Shown here: positions 33,285 through 43,100 of the stretch, piece after piece | How positions within the stretch are numbered: the first letter of the stretch is position 1 | How the letters are laid out: each line of letters opens with the position of its first letter | Source: Macrosoma leucophasiata | Lineage: Eukaryota > Arthropoda > Insecta > Lepidoptera > Hedylidae | Direction: 5' to 3' | Assembly: GCA_036365455.1 (NCBI GenBank) | Contig: JAWQUS010000017.1 | Coordinates: forward strand, 8,184,001-8,248,000 | Length of the DNA stretch: 64,000 nucleotides | Program-made: the position numbers and the translations under genes | Notes under the pieces: generated by a model | The model's input: only the letters and a program-made list of their open reading frames with translations | What the model was told of the DNA's origin: nothing | Database searches by the model: none

Positions 33285-33380
33285 GTACACTCACATAAAG
33301 ACAGGTCAAAATGCAGATGCGTTGCTACCCTTGAGACCATTGTTGTTATGTCTCTGTGATAAGTTACGGGGTCATACTAT
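33285..33380 (-). repeat. SINE-like family A fragment
   Basis: ACAGGTCAAAATGCAGATGC to AAGTTACGGGGTCATACTA. Confidence 0.55.
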
Positions 33381-33549
33381 GTCACAAGTATTACTTAAAA
33401 TGCATCGCAATCACATCATAACGCGTTAGGAATCTTATTCAGTATGGTAGTAGGTAGGAGCAGTCTAAATTCACCATAATTGTATAGGTACTGGGCCATA
33501 TGGTGTTGTTAATTATTCTTGTTGTTATTAGTTCTGCAATCTAGAATCG

Positions 33550-33728
33550 GGGGGCCCGACCACCTAACTCTAATGCTTTCGTTTAAGACGTTATCTTGAC
33601 AGTTTCGTAACATTTTGCTCGTATATTATATCTGCGGACGAAAACACTTACAGGAAAAAAGTTAGGCGGTACGAAACTGACAAGATGATGTCATAATCGA
33701 AAGTATTACAGATAGGCAGTCAGCCCCC
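33550..33728. mobile_element. MITE family M3, copy 1
   Basis: Ends GGGGGCCCGACCACCTAACT and GGCAGTCAGCCCCC; interior GTTATCTTGACAGTTTCGTA and GGTACGAAACTGACAAGATG. Confidence 0.75.
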
Positions 33729-34497
33729 TGGTCTCCAAGTTAGTTTAACGAAAGCGGAAGATTACAGAGCTTCATTAAATCAAGTATAACGGATGGAATG
33801 GTAACAGCGATCATCATATCTGGCCATTTTTATAACTTTCACAGAGTTCAAGGCCGCAGAATGCGTCAGACAAATTATTCACAATAATTGGGCTGATGAG
33901 TGAAGAGGAGAAATCAGGAGGGACGTCGAAATGTCCATTCTATAAGTAGTCTTATTACATATTTTCTGCCTGAGGCGAGTTTAAGATTTTTTAATAACAA
34001 CTATCAACATTTTTCGAGCGCAGTATAGGGTATAACCATATAAAAGAAAATAGCGCGCTCCTTTTATTTCATGACTTTCTTGACAGACTGCAACAGACTG
34101 TACGTATGCCTTCGCGTGACCGTCGTCGCCATTGTATGCACCCGATTTGTGGTACATCTGTGGTCAAACAAACAGGTGCTCATAATATTTTTGCTGTTTA
34201 CTGGAGAACTAAATCTTTTCACTAGGTATTGTAAAGAGTTGATAATTATTTGTCCAGCTAGAATCTTTTGTTAATACGTGAAGACGATGCAAGATGTCAC
34301 CTCAGATCGGTTTCACGTACTAACAAAAGATTTTAGCTGCCCAAATATTTATATGTTATTCATCCTGTCACTGCCAGAATAATCATTTCCGTTTTTTTTT
34401 TAATTTGGCCCACTGTTGATTGAGTATTGGTAGTAAATAGTTATAATGAGTACTTTCTATAGTTTCTATATGGAAACACTAAAGTGACATGGCGGAT

Positions 34498-34506
34498 GGC
34501 GGGAAA
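34498..34506 (+). promoter_or_regulatory. E2F-type site upstream of geminin
   Basis: GGCGGGAAA matches the E2F/DP consensus core and lies 182 bp before the geminin ATG, a plausible promoter position. Geminin is a known E2F target in animals; binding here is inferred. Confidence 0.6.
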
Positions 34507-34687
34507 AAAAGCTGTCATTTCCGCAATAGCAGCCATTTGTGTTTATTGATATTGTCATAATTTTGTTACAAGATTTTTGCTTTCTCATAACGTTAAAACC
34601 ACAGCGGACATAATTAATTAACTGGACATAATTATATCTCACAAAAAGAATACTTGTAAGAAAACTAGTATTACAACTAAATACATA

Positions 34688-34708
34688 ATGAGTGGTCAAG
34701 ATACCCAG
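34688..34708 (+). CDS. geminin: Geminin exon 1
   Basis: Encodes MSGQDTQ and ends at CAG|GTAAGA. It is too short to find as a free ORF and is fixed by frame and donor. Confidence 0.88.
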
Positions 34709-36146
34709 GTAAGAAATTACATTTATCTAGCATGTTACAATGAATTCTTAAAATAAACATGATTTGTAAATTACTTACAGGATATGCCGAGAATTACCAG
34801 GAGGTCGCTCAAAACTCTGCAACATACAGCTACTGATAGAGAAAATTTAGTGGGTAGACCTTCAAAAACTTTAAAACACCAACTAAGCCAGGAATCATTA
34901 AGGTATTTATATATAAGGTTTCTATATATTGTAATTTGAAGATATGCTTAGTTTCTTTATAATTGATATTTTTTTAGTGACAGTGAAGTGAAACGCAAGA
35001 ATTTGTCATCAAAGGAGACTCAAGCTAACTTTGATAACAAGGTTACAGTAAGTGACCTAACAAATCCCCATGGAGCATCTGAGAAATACTGGAAAATATT
35101 GGCTGAGAAGCGACAGTGAGTATAAAAATATTGGGGTGTTATTTTATTTTAGTTTTCATCTCGAATATTAATCTTAACTTTTGATGATACAGAGTTGCCT
35201 TACAAGAGGCTTTGGAGGAAAATGAGAAGCTCCGTAATATGCTTGAAGATCTGAAGCAGGAGAACATTGCTTACAAGCAGATGTTAGATGAAGCCAATAG
35301 TTTTGTGGAAGTAATCAAGGTTGGTACAGTGTTATGTCATAAAAATAGTTCTTTGAAGAATCAGAAATCAAAATCGAATGAAGGTACTTATTACTTGTGC
35401 TCTTATGTATTCCAAATGAGAGCATCATTAGGAACCTGATAATTACTCATAAAAATATTGACAATTCTACTCTATGGAACCCAACATATCATGTCTAACA
35501 CACTTTTATGTTAGGAAGGTCGCAAACAAGCATGCAGTTCACATTGATGTTAAGTTATGACTAGCCAATAGACATTGACACAAAAACCAGAGGTCACAAT
35601 GCAGATGAGTTGCCACCCCTGAGACCTACGGTGCCATGTCTCTGTGATAGTTATTACGGTGCCACATACACGGTTACAGCACAACTGTGTTGTGCATCAC
35701 AATGGTAGATTAAGACAATTGACAATGTCTTAATTTGTTAACTTTGAATGCAGATTGGTTGTTGTAGTAGCGGTAGTTTTATGACTTTAATAAAGGACAT
35801 GTTCCACATTGGACCTGCACCTTGTACACTATATCAAAAAATGAAGAAAAATACTCAAAAAACAATATGAATAATTGTTTTTATCGGAAATAATTATTTT
35901 ATGTAATTTTTGTTTGACAACAATATGTCACCATATTTCTACTATGACATTCTTGTTTTTTAAAACCTCTATCCTTACAATAATTAAACAAATTATAAAG
36001 AATTTTTTGGTCATGTTTTAATTTTGTTTTTACAGGAGGAGCTAGCAAATAGTCAAAATGACACTGGCATTGATGTAAATGATGTCAGCAATGCAGATGA
36101 TACTGCAGATGAAGACACCCTTAATAATACAGAAAAAAAAGACTGA
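34688..36146 (+). CDS. geminin: Geminin, complete gene (5 exons)
   Basis: Exons 34688-34708, 34781-34902, 34978-35115, 35193-35319 and 36036-36146 join in phase to 172 residues. Seen: an N-terminal RRSLKTLQ at residues 14-21, equivalent to the vertebrate geminin destruction box (RxxL); the motif EKYWKILAEKRQ; then a leucine-rich coiled coil to about residue 136 (ALQEALEENEKL, ENIAYKQML); and an acidic tail rich in Asp and Asn. Geminin binds Cdt1 through this coiled coil, blocks MCM reloading in S/G2 and is destroyed by APC/C at mitotic exit. The role is by homology. The fourth intron carries a SINE fragment and a mobile repeat copy. The gene is tail to tail with the death-domain gene, its stop lying 543 bp from that gene's stop. 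A GGCGGGAAA site upstream suggests E2F control. Confidence 0.95.
34781..34902 (+). CDS. geminin: Geminin exon 2
   Basis: Residues 8-47, containing the destruction-box-like RRSLKTLQ and DRENLVGRP. Acceptor TTACTTACAG and donor AG|GTATTT. Confidence 0.93.
34978..35115 (+). CDS. geminin: Geminin exon 3
   Basis: Residues 48-93, ending with EKYWKILAEKR at the start of the Cdt1-binding helix. Acceptor TTTTTTAG and donor CA|GTGAGT. Confidence 0.93.
35193..35319 (+). CDS. geminin: Geminin exon 4 (coiled coil)
   Basis: Residues 94-136, a continuous amphipathic heptad region. Donor AAG|GTTGGT. Confidence 0.93.
35513..35665 (-). repeat. SINE-like family A, 3' part in geminin intron 4
   Basis: GTCGCAAACAAGCATGCAGT to GATAGTTATTACGGTGCCAC. 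Confidence 0.75.
35800..35965. repeat. Dispersed repeat M6, copy in geminin intron 4
   Basis: Contains ACCTTGTACACTATATCAAA and ACTATGACATTCTTGTTTT. The inverted counterpart is at 21603-21795. Confidence 0.65.
36036..36146 (+). CDS. geminin: Geminin exon 5
   Basis: Residues 137-172, EELANSQ followed by an acidic tail and TGA. Acceptor TTTTTACAG. Confidence 0.92.
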   Translation, partial: EELANSQNDTGIDVNDVSNADDTADEDTLNNTEKKD

Positions 36147-36524
36147 TTTTCTAATAGCTTTAGTAATGCTGAAAGTTAAAGAAAAACACCTATATCGATT
36201 TATCACCAAATAATCTGCTAGATAAATAAGTTAATTATAGCCTAAGTGTTGTCTAAACATTAAAAAATATATCTTCAGTATTCTGTTATTTTCACTTTTA
36301 AGTATCTCTTTTCTGAATTATTAATTAGAGTTATGAATAATTTTATTACTTTCAACTTTCATCATGTTTTAATACTAATGGATACAATATAATGTATGAT
36401 TATGTTGTAATATTGAAACTTTCATGCTTGTGATATGCAAGTAGATACTTAGATCAATGTGTTTTTTTCATTTAATATAAATAATATAAGTTTCTAAAAG
36501 TATGTAGTGTTATAATTTTATTTA

Positions 36525-36530
36525 AATAAA
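36525..36530 (+). terminator. Poly(A) signal of geminin
   Basis: AATAAA in the plus-strand 3' flank, 380 bp after the geminin stop; it is the last such signal before the convergent gene. Confidence 0.6.
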
Positions 36531-36642
36531 AGAACTTGAATTTCATGAAAAGGATAGCATTTAATTTACATAACTTCCGATCACATAATATAGGTAAGCA
36601 CATGTACATTCACATTATTCACAGGTAATAATTTACAATATT

Positions 36643-36648
36643 TTTATT
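36643..36648 (-). terminator. Poly(A) signal of the death-domain gene
   Basis: AATAAA on the minus strand, about 42 bp past the TGA at 36690. Confidence 0.6.
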
Positions 36649-36689
36649 TAAATACTAAATGGCAAGAACAAGTAAGTTAAGAAGTAATA

Positions 36690-36995
36690 TCATGAGTATT
36701 CTTTTTTCAAAAAAGCTTGGAATTGCTCATCAAAGTCCGATTCATAGGTCCAAGGGAGTAGCTCTGGGTATAATGTTATATCTCTAAGTACATCCACATT
36801 TGTATTCATTGGCAATACACTTCTCACTGTCTCATTCATACAGCCACTTGCATGTATATAATGATTCACAATTAATTTGTATATAAAATTTACATACTTA
36901 AAATCCAAATTATCAGTTGTGCTTGGTACATGACCTGTGTGAGACTTAATTTTGTTTAGATATCCTGTTGTTATGATGGGTACAATGAAGTCAGC
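36690..36995 (-). CDS. Death/SEFIR gene exon 4
   Basis: Residues 281-381 and TGA, starting ADFIVPIITTGYL, the strand-D and loop segment of SEFIR/TIR domains. Acceptor TTTATTCCAG. Confidence 0.9.
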   Translation of the reverse strand, partial: ADFIVPIITTGYLNKIKSHTGHVPSTTDNLDFKYVNFIYKLIVNHYIHASGCMNETVRSVLPMNTNVDVLRDITLYPELLPWTYESDFDEQFQAFLKKEYS

Positions 36996-39065
36996 CTGGA
37001 ATAAAAAGTAAATAAATCAATGTATGTTTAGAAAATCAGCAGTTACTTTATGTGTTTAGTGTCATTTTTTTCTGTACTATGATGGTGGCAAACACACGTA
37101 CAGTTCATGATGGTTTCCCTGCCGAAGGCAAAAGTCTCTGCCAAAGGTAAAGGCATCTACACAAAAACTGGAAGTGAAAATGCAGATGCCTTAGTAGTTT
37201 TGCTTGTTATAGTCATACTGTGCCGGAAATTATAGGGCCGTACTTATATATACTTGTATATATCAAATAAGATATTGTAAAATAAAATTAAGTTTTACCC
37301 CTGTCTGCCTTGTACTAGAGAAAAGGTTTCATCTGTGTTCCACTAGTTGGCGCCTTAATGTAGTGGACGCTACATACCTATACTTGCCAGCAACAGCAAC
37401 AAGTCTATGTGTTGCTATGATGCTTTACAATAAATAATATATTCATGTGCTAGTGATCATGGACTATAATAGAGTCATTGGATAAATAGATGGATGCAGG
37501 TAAACTTGTACCATGCTTTCTTTACCTTTTCAAAATGTTCTCTGATAAATTTTTCAGGATTTTGATATACTTCATCTTTTCTATTACTCAAAGTCACCAC
37601 TGTTATATCCTTATCCCAGTTTTCTACATATTGTTGAATGTTTAGTGCAGTGTCGAGCCCATCTTCGGTAAATGTCAAAAACAATATTGGCATATCATTT
37701 TCTGGTTTCTTATCTTCAGTCTTCAGTGATGGTCTCAGTGTTTGGTTTGGCTTTTTACCATCCTTATCATTGTTTATATACTTTTTGCTCAATGCTGGTG
37801 GTAAATAACTTGAAAGGTTTTTAGTGTAACTAATAACTTCCCTCTGTCCGCTGTTCTTACTTGTACTGTGGTACCCACTGTCGTCCTTATTGAAACACTG
37901 GGCCAAATCATTCAATGGGCTTTCAATTGCTTTGAGAATATCATATCTTTTCATTCTAACAAATGCCTCCAATATTTTGTCTAGAGTTGCCTTTTCATTT
38001 TGCATAAATACTTTTAAAAGTATATCAGCTGGGTCATCCTTGATAGAATGTGTTATGTACTGAAAAAGTCAGAAAGTAGTTAGCATTATTGAAAAATGTC
38101 TTGTTTTAATATGTAAAGCAATACTCCAACATTGTAAATAAAATTCTGTGATGAGCTCAGTGGTGCAGATAATCATTAATGGTTCATAAAACAATGAAGG
38201 TATAGAAAACATCTTCAGCTTCAAAAGAAGCACATTGTTTTTGTATTTTTCAGGTTTATTGCCAGACAGTATATGAGACTTAAGTTTTATTTTAATAAAA
38301 ACTGTAGACATATACCATCCATCAATGTGTTAATTGCAGTTCCTACATTATTCACTTATTCATCAATTTTGATACTAAAAAGGGAAAAACTTATCCAATT
38401 CTTAATCTTAGAATAGATGATTTACACTCACATCCAAATCTTCTTGTGGAATACCCAAAGAATAGCCAAGATCCTTCCAAATGTCAGGGGAGCCACCAAT
38501 TCTTTTTACTAATGTTTTCCATGCATCGTAGCAAACACGATGCATTTTTGACGACGCCGTGGCATTTCTGTAGTACAGCAGACTTGTGTGAAGGTTGCAT
38601 ACTTTTGAACTTAGTTTGTTTAATTCTGATAGCTCTCTTTCTCTTTCGTCTTGAAGAATCTCTTCTAGGGCTAGTGTATCGATGCTTATTGTGTCTGCAT
38701 TCTCATAGTCTCTCAGTAATTCCCTGCAATATTAATAATCTCATGAAACGATTGACAAACACGTATTAATGCAATATCTACTGCTTTAGAGAATAGGAAC
38801 GCTTATATACATGGCTGCAGGATGTAGTAACGACTAATATTGTATCAAATCACACACAAAGCATGTCAAATTATTTATAAACTTTTTTGTAGAATGAGGA
38901 AAATCAAGACAAAAACGTTTTTCACACAGCAGATCGATATGTCATGTGTCATTACTGTCATTCACTTTACTTGTCAAAAATGTCAGTCTGTCAGACGTAC
39001 TTTTTTTTTTGATATTTTTAAAGGTCTTTCGCCTCCGAATCCTGCCCTTACAAGCCTTTCTTCAT
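36690..39065 (-). CDS. Death-domain plus SEFIR/TIR-like adaptor, complete gene (4 exons)
   Basis: Exons in transcript order are 39065-39052, 38723-38432, 38059-37526 and 36995-36690, all GT/AG and in phase, 1146 nt and 381 residues. Seen: a helical N-terminus; residues about 70-155 with the death-domain pattern (AWKTLVKRIGG, IWKDLGYSLGI, LDYI, then TLDKILEAFVRMKRYDIL); a Ser/Asn/Lys-rich linker; and from about 225 MPILFLTFTEDG with a later ADFIVPIITTGYL, laid out like strands A to D of a SEFIR or TIR fold. Death plus SEFIR is the layout reported for some invertebrate CIKS/Act1 (TRAF3IP2) proteins, so a cytoplasmic immune-signalling adaptor is inferred. It is not MyD88, whose TIR box-1 motif is absent. 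The first exon (MKKG plus two bases) is the least certain part: it is the only nearby ATG in phase, directly preceded by an in-frame stop. Confidence 0.8.
37082..37240 (-). repeat. SINE-like family A, worn, in death/SEFIR intron 3
   Basis: GGTGGCAAACACACGTACAG to CCGGAAATTATAGGGCCGTA. Confidence 0.65.
37526..38059 (-). CDS. Death/SEFIR gene exon 3
   Basis: Residues 103-280: the end of the death domain, the polar linker and the start of the SEFIR-like domain (MPILFLTFTEDGLD, DITVVTLSN). Acceptor TTTTTCAG and donor AAG|GTAAAG. Confidence 0.9.
38432..38723 (-). CDS. Death/SEFIR gene exon 2
   Basis: Residues 5-102, with charged helices and the first half of the death domain (IWKDLGYSLGIPQEDLD). 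Acceptor ATATTGCAG and donor GAT|GTGAGT. Confidence 0.88.
39052..39065 (-). CDS. Death/SEFIR gene coding exon 1
   Basis: ATG AAG AAA GGC TT followed by GTAAGG. The two trailing bases fit the one leading base of exon 2. An alternative upstream ATG at about 39137 (MDPYYHLLFG) is open for 24 codons and stops before the donor. Confidence 0.5.
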
Positions 39066-39334
39066 TTATTTTCACATTCTTCATTTCCTTTCTGAATGTT
39101 CTGGGTTCCAAATAGAAGATGATAATATGGGTCCATTAAAGTAATAAATATATTTGACGAAGTTTAGATGCTATACGAAAAATCCACTTTTCACTGCATA
39201 TTATCACTTTGCTACAAGCTGGAAGTAAATTATCGAATCACAAAAACCCACCACTTTATTTCTTCTTTCTACACACAAGTTGTTGTTGCTTATACGTTCT
39301 GAACAAAAAGGAACGCGAAACCCGCACCGACGAG

Positions 39335-39520
39335 CCAGCCTATAGACATCTCCACAAAAATCTGTGAGACCTAAGTTGTTACATCTCTCCGTAATAGTTA
39401 TTCCGGGGCCATGCATTACCATCTGTAGGAAGACGATAGTATGGCACACTACCAGATAGCGGCAGATAGATTAGGGTATGCGGTTGTGCCTATGCCCTCC
39501 AGCCCGGAATTTTACCAACA
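39335..39520 (-). repeat. SINE-like family A fragment between the divergent genes
   Basis: AGCCTATAGACATCTCCACA to GCCCGGAATTTTACCAACAG; between death/SEFIR exon 1 and the E2F site. Confidence 0.65.
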
Positions 39521-39660
39521 GTAAAATTAAAAATAATTGAATTACACATAGATTTACATAGATTCATTTTCTACTTTAGATTTACAATACAGGTTTGTAT
39601 ACATACGTCTTATTATTTTAATTTTGCGTCCTTCCATTCTTTATGGTCTAAATAAAAAAA

Positions 39661-39671
39661 TTGGCGGGAAA
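39661..39671 (+). promoter_or_regulatory. Consensus E2F site between the death/SEFIR gene and HFM1
   Basis: TTGGCGGGAAA is a full E2F match, 273 bp upstream of the first visible HFM1 exon and about 600 bp upstream of the opposite gene's start. It could serve either gene. Confidence 0.55.
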
Positions 39672-39943
39672 TTTAAAATAACCGTTCTATAGACTGATTT
39701 AAATTAAATCCTACAGTGTCTTAAATTATGTAACTAAATATAGTATGTTATGTACATATGTACGTAGGCACATAATTATTCTATTTGTTACATAAAAATA
39801 TTTATTTCGTTTCTAGTGATGGGAATTATTTTATTATTATAATTTATTAAATTCTGATCTATCTATATGACTACAACTATTTTGCTTAAAAAATCTGAAA
39901 CAATAGTATGGCTGATCTGTAAGTTTGATATTTTTTTATGTAG

Positions 39944-40190
39944 GAATTGGTAAGAAACGTTAATAGGATAAGTAGGAAGGTACTTAGTATTTCTAATAGA
40001 CTACAGAATTTATTTTCCAGAGTAAGTTTCACAGACGTATTCGGTGACGAGATTTGTGATTCTCAGCCATTATCGTTACCGTCGTCAAATACGATAAACG
40101 ACTCTCAGGCCGACAACGTTCACCAAGAAAATAATCGACCACATAAAGGAACAGGAAAGCAAGGGGTTTTCCGAAGCGTGGAAGAAATTG
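39944..40190 (+). CDS. HFM1: HFM1 exon, N-terminal region
   Basis: Begins [12 protein letters not shown] after acceptor TTTATGTAG and ends GVFRSVEEI plus one base before GTAAAA. The low-complexity [10 protein letters not shown] segment is typical of the variable N-terminus. An upstream exon is required. Confidence 0.75.
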
Positions 40191-43100
40191 GTAAAAACTT
40201 TTTTTTTCTAATATTCAAAATTATTGTCTTGACACAGTTGTCATAGTAGTGAAAGAGATAGTTTGGATACAAACTACCCTGAAATAGCTTGACCGGTTTT
40301 TATGATTTTTTTTATTCACATTTGGTAGGTCTATATTTAACTATTATATAAATATACGCGTTCGATGGCAGCTGATGCCTAGCTGTCCCTGCGAACACCG
40401 TATCGACTATTATATTTTTATGCTATTACTACTAAGTAGGTCTCCAATCTATTTTTTTTTTCACATTCAAATTCAAGGATTAATTTTTTATATAGATTTT
40501 GGTTTTAATTATAATAACCTACAGGGCTTCCCAAAAAATGCGTGTGCCAATAATCTATATCTATATCTATATATATAAAATTAACTTAACATTAACTTAA
40601 TTATTGAATGGTTAACTGGAAAAGAGCGCTTTTAGCGTTAAGTTCGCCATTTGTCAATACGTTTAATATTGTGGCAATAAAGTATTAAATAAATATAAAA
40701 ATCAATTGCTGTTCGTTAGTCTCGCTAAAACTCGAAAACGGCTTTACTGATTTGCCTAATTTTGGTTTTGGTTTGGAAGTCCAGGGAAGGTTTAAAAGGT
40801 AAGAAAATATGAAAAAATTGAAGGGAAATAGTAAAAATCACAATTTCAGTTTCCCATACAAATAGTCTGTATCTATCAAACCTTTTACACTTTATTTCAT
40901 TCTCAGGCAAGACGAAGTTTGCCGGGACATCTAGTTTTAGATAAAACAAAATTGCAGATGGGTCTGCACATCTGTACTAAATTTCAACATCATCGTCATT
41001 TCAGCCGAAAGACGCCTACTGCTGGACAAAAGTCTCATCCAAATATCGCCGTAACTAAAACGGTCCTCGGTCGAGCGCAAAATTAAGCGATTCAGTTAGG
41101 CGGGCGAGTCGGCTACGCTTCGTCTTCCGGTACGCGGCCGCCAGTCGAGAACTCTTCGTGGGTTAGTGGCCAACCCGCTGTCGGATGTTTTCAAACCGCC
41201 CATAAGGCCTCCGACAAGGTTCAACGACTGCTATCTATCGGTAGTAACCGGGACCGACAGCTTAACGTGCCCTCCGAAGCACGGAAACGCGCATTTAATT
41301 TGCCACTAGCGGTCACCCATCATACTACCCGACTGCGCCCGTAGTGCTTAACCGAGCAGATCGCTTCCGATCTACACCAGCCGCGGGGCCATGCGCGCTT
41401 CATTTATATCGGTTACTTTTGTTTTAATTTCTGATTCGATCTCGCAGGGAATCTCCGACCATAACTCTCTCCATTGCTGACCTAAAGCTTTATGAGGCCT
41501 AGTTAAGAGGCTCTAGGTCCACGTTTCCACGGCCAGAGACCGCGTTTCAGTTCCGTGTGTCATCACACTGGCAACATACACTTGTGAAATTCCTTTTTCT
41601 TGAGTTTTTAACGTGGTCCGCTTGAATTTAGGAACTTACTTTTACGATTTTGTATTTGCAGATCCTAAATTTAGAAATATATTCACTTATCCATATTTTA
41701 ACCTTGTGCAGTCGAATGTCATTGAAGATGCATTATATTCAGGTCTGTATGTTTATAATCTGGTTATTATCAAACTATTTGTCCAACGGACATTCCTGAA
41801 AAAAATAACCAACGTGGTTGGTGGAGGGTTCACTGGTAGAGCTCCAGTGACGGAGCTGCGGGCGTAGGCACCACCGCATTACCTAATATACTTGCCGCTA
41901 AATGGTAGTGTGTAGTGGTAGCAGTACTATCGTGTTCCGGTCTGGTGGTAATGTACGTCTATAGGCTGCAGTCATCACTTAACATCAATGTGAACTGCAT
42001 GCTTGTTTGCCACATCCATTACATAAAAAAAAGATATCTACACAAAAACCGGAAATCAAATTACAGATGCGTTGGGTGCCACTCCTGGCATGAGATGGCC
42101 CACAGATAACTAAGATGGCCAAACCAAGTGCCTCATGGATAGGTGTTATGGTTCCGATAGTATTGAATACTACCATTTGGCGGCAGATATATTAAATAAT
42201 GCGGTAGTGCCTTCGCCCTCTAGCTCTCTCTGGAAATCTACCACCAGTAAAAGTTTTACTACTAGGTACTCCCGTCTTTAGATCTTTGCGTCGGTGATGC
42301 TCTTACATAAACAATCATATTAAAACTCAGATTAAAGGAATAATAACCCTTTAGTCTGAGTTTTAAAGCTAATAAACTCTCACTCCGACTACCTTCGTTT
42401 AGCTAGTTCATTTCATTATTTTTTACTCCAGATAAATCCATTGTCGTATGTGCTCCTACTGGATCCGGTAAGACAGTTGTGTTTGAAATGACCATAGTAC
42501 AACTGCTCATGGAGTTGGAAGATATGAACTATAATGATGACTTCAAAATTATTTACAGTGCGTAGTATTTATTTATTATTCTACGAGTTTATTATCTATA
42601 CTTAATATTATTCACCTATAATAACTATAAGATTTACGTAACTTCACGTCTGTAATCCCCGAAGGGGTAGGTAGAGGTAAATGCATGCATTCAAGCATAC
42701 ATGCAAACACCCACGATTCGTTGGTAACGTTTTTGGCCCATGTAACAGGTGGCGAACCTGTTGACATCTCCGGGCACATTACCAAACTTCGAGGTACTGG
42801 GAAATTTCCAGAAAATGGAATAATCCTAATAGAACCAGAGATAAAGGACTTTACACCATTATCTCTGATAACCCGGGAATCGAACCCAGGACCTCAGCGT
42901 AGTAGTATTGGCCTGCTACCACTAGGCTACCGAGGCAGTTAACGCACTTTAAGATTTAGTTTTTTGATTACTGTAGCTATCCCTATTTCCCTATGTATTA
43001 AAAATGCGAATGTAGGTTTGTTTGTTACACTTTCACTCGAAAATTACTTAACCTATTTTCATGAAACTGTACGCATATTTTAATATTGGAGGAGGTATTA

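Noticed and set aside
38446..38769. 107-codon plus-strand ORF
   Set aside because: It is the antisense shadow of death/SEFIR exon 2, whose frame and splice sites are well supported.
36690..39065. MyD88 orthologue
   Set aside because: The domain order is similar, but the C-terminal domain lacks the TIR box 1 YDAFxSY-type motif and reads more like SEFIR.
39909..39953. ATGGCTGATCT followed by GTAAGT as HFM1 exon 1
   Set aside because: Joining to the exon at 39944 breaks the frame (TAA). An in-frame join needs an AG at about 39955 and an intron of only about 36 bp, too short to be believable.
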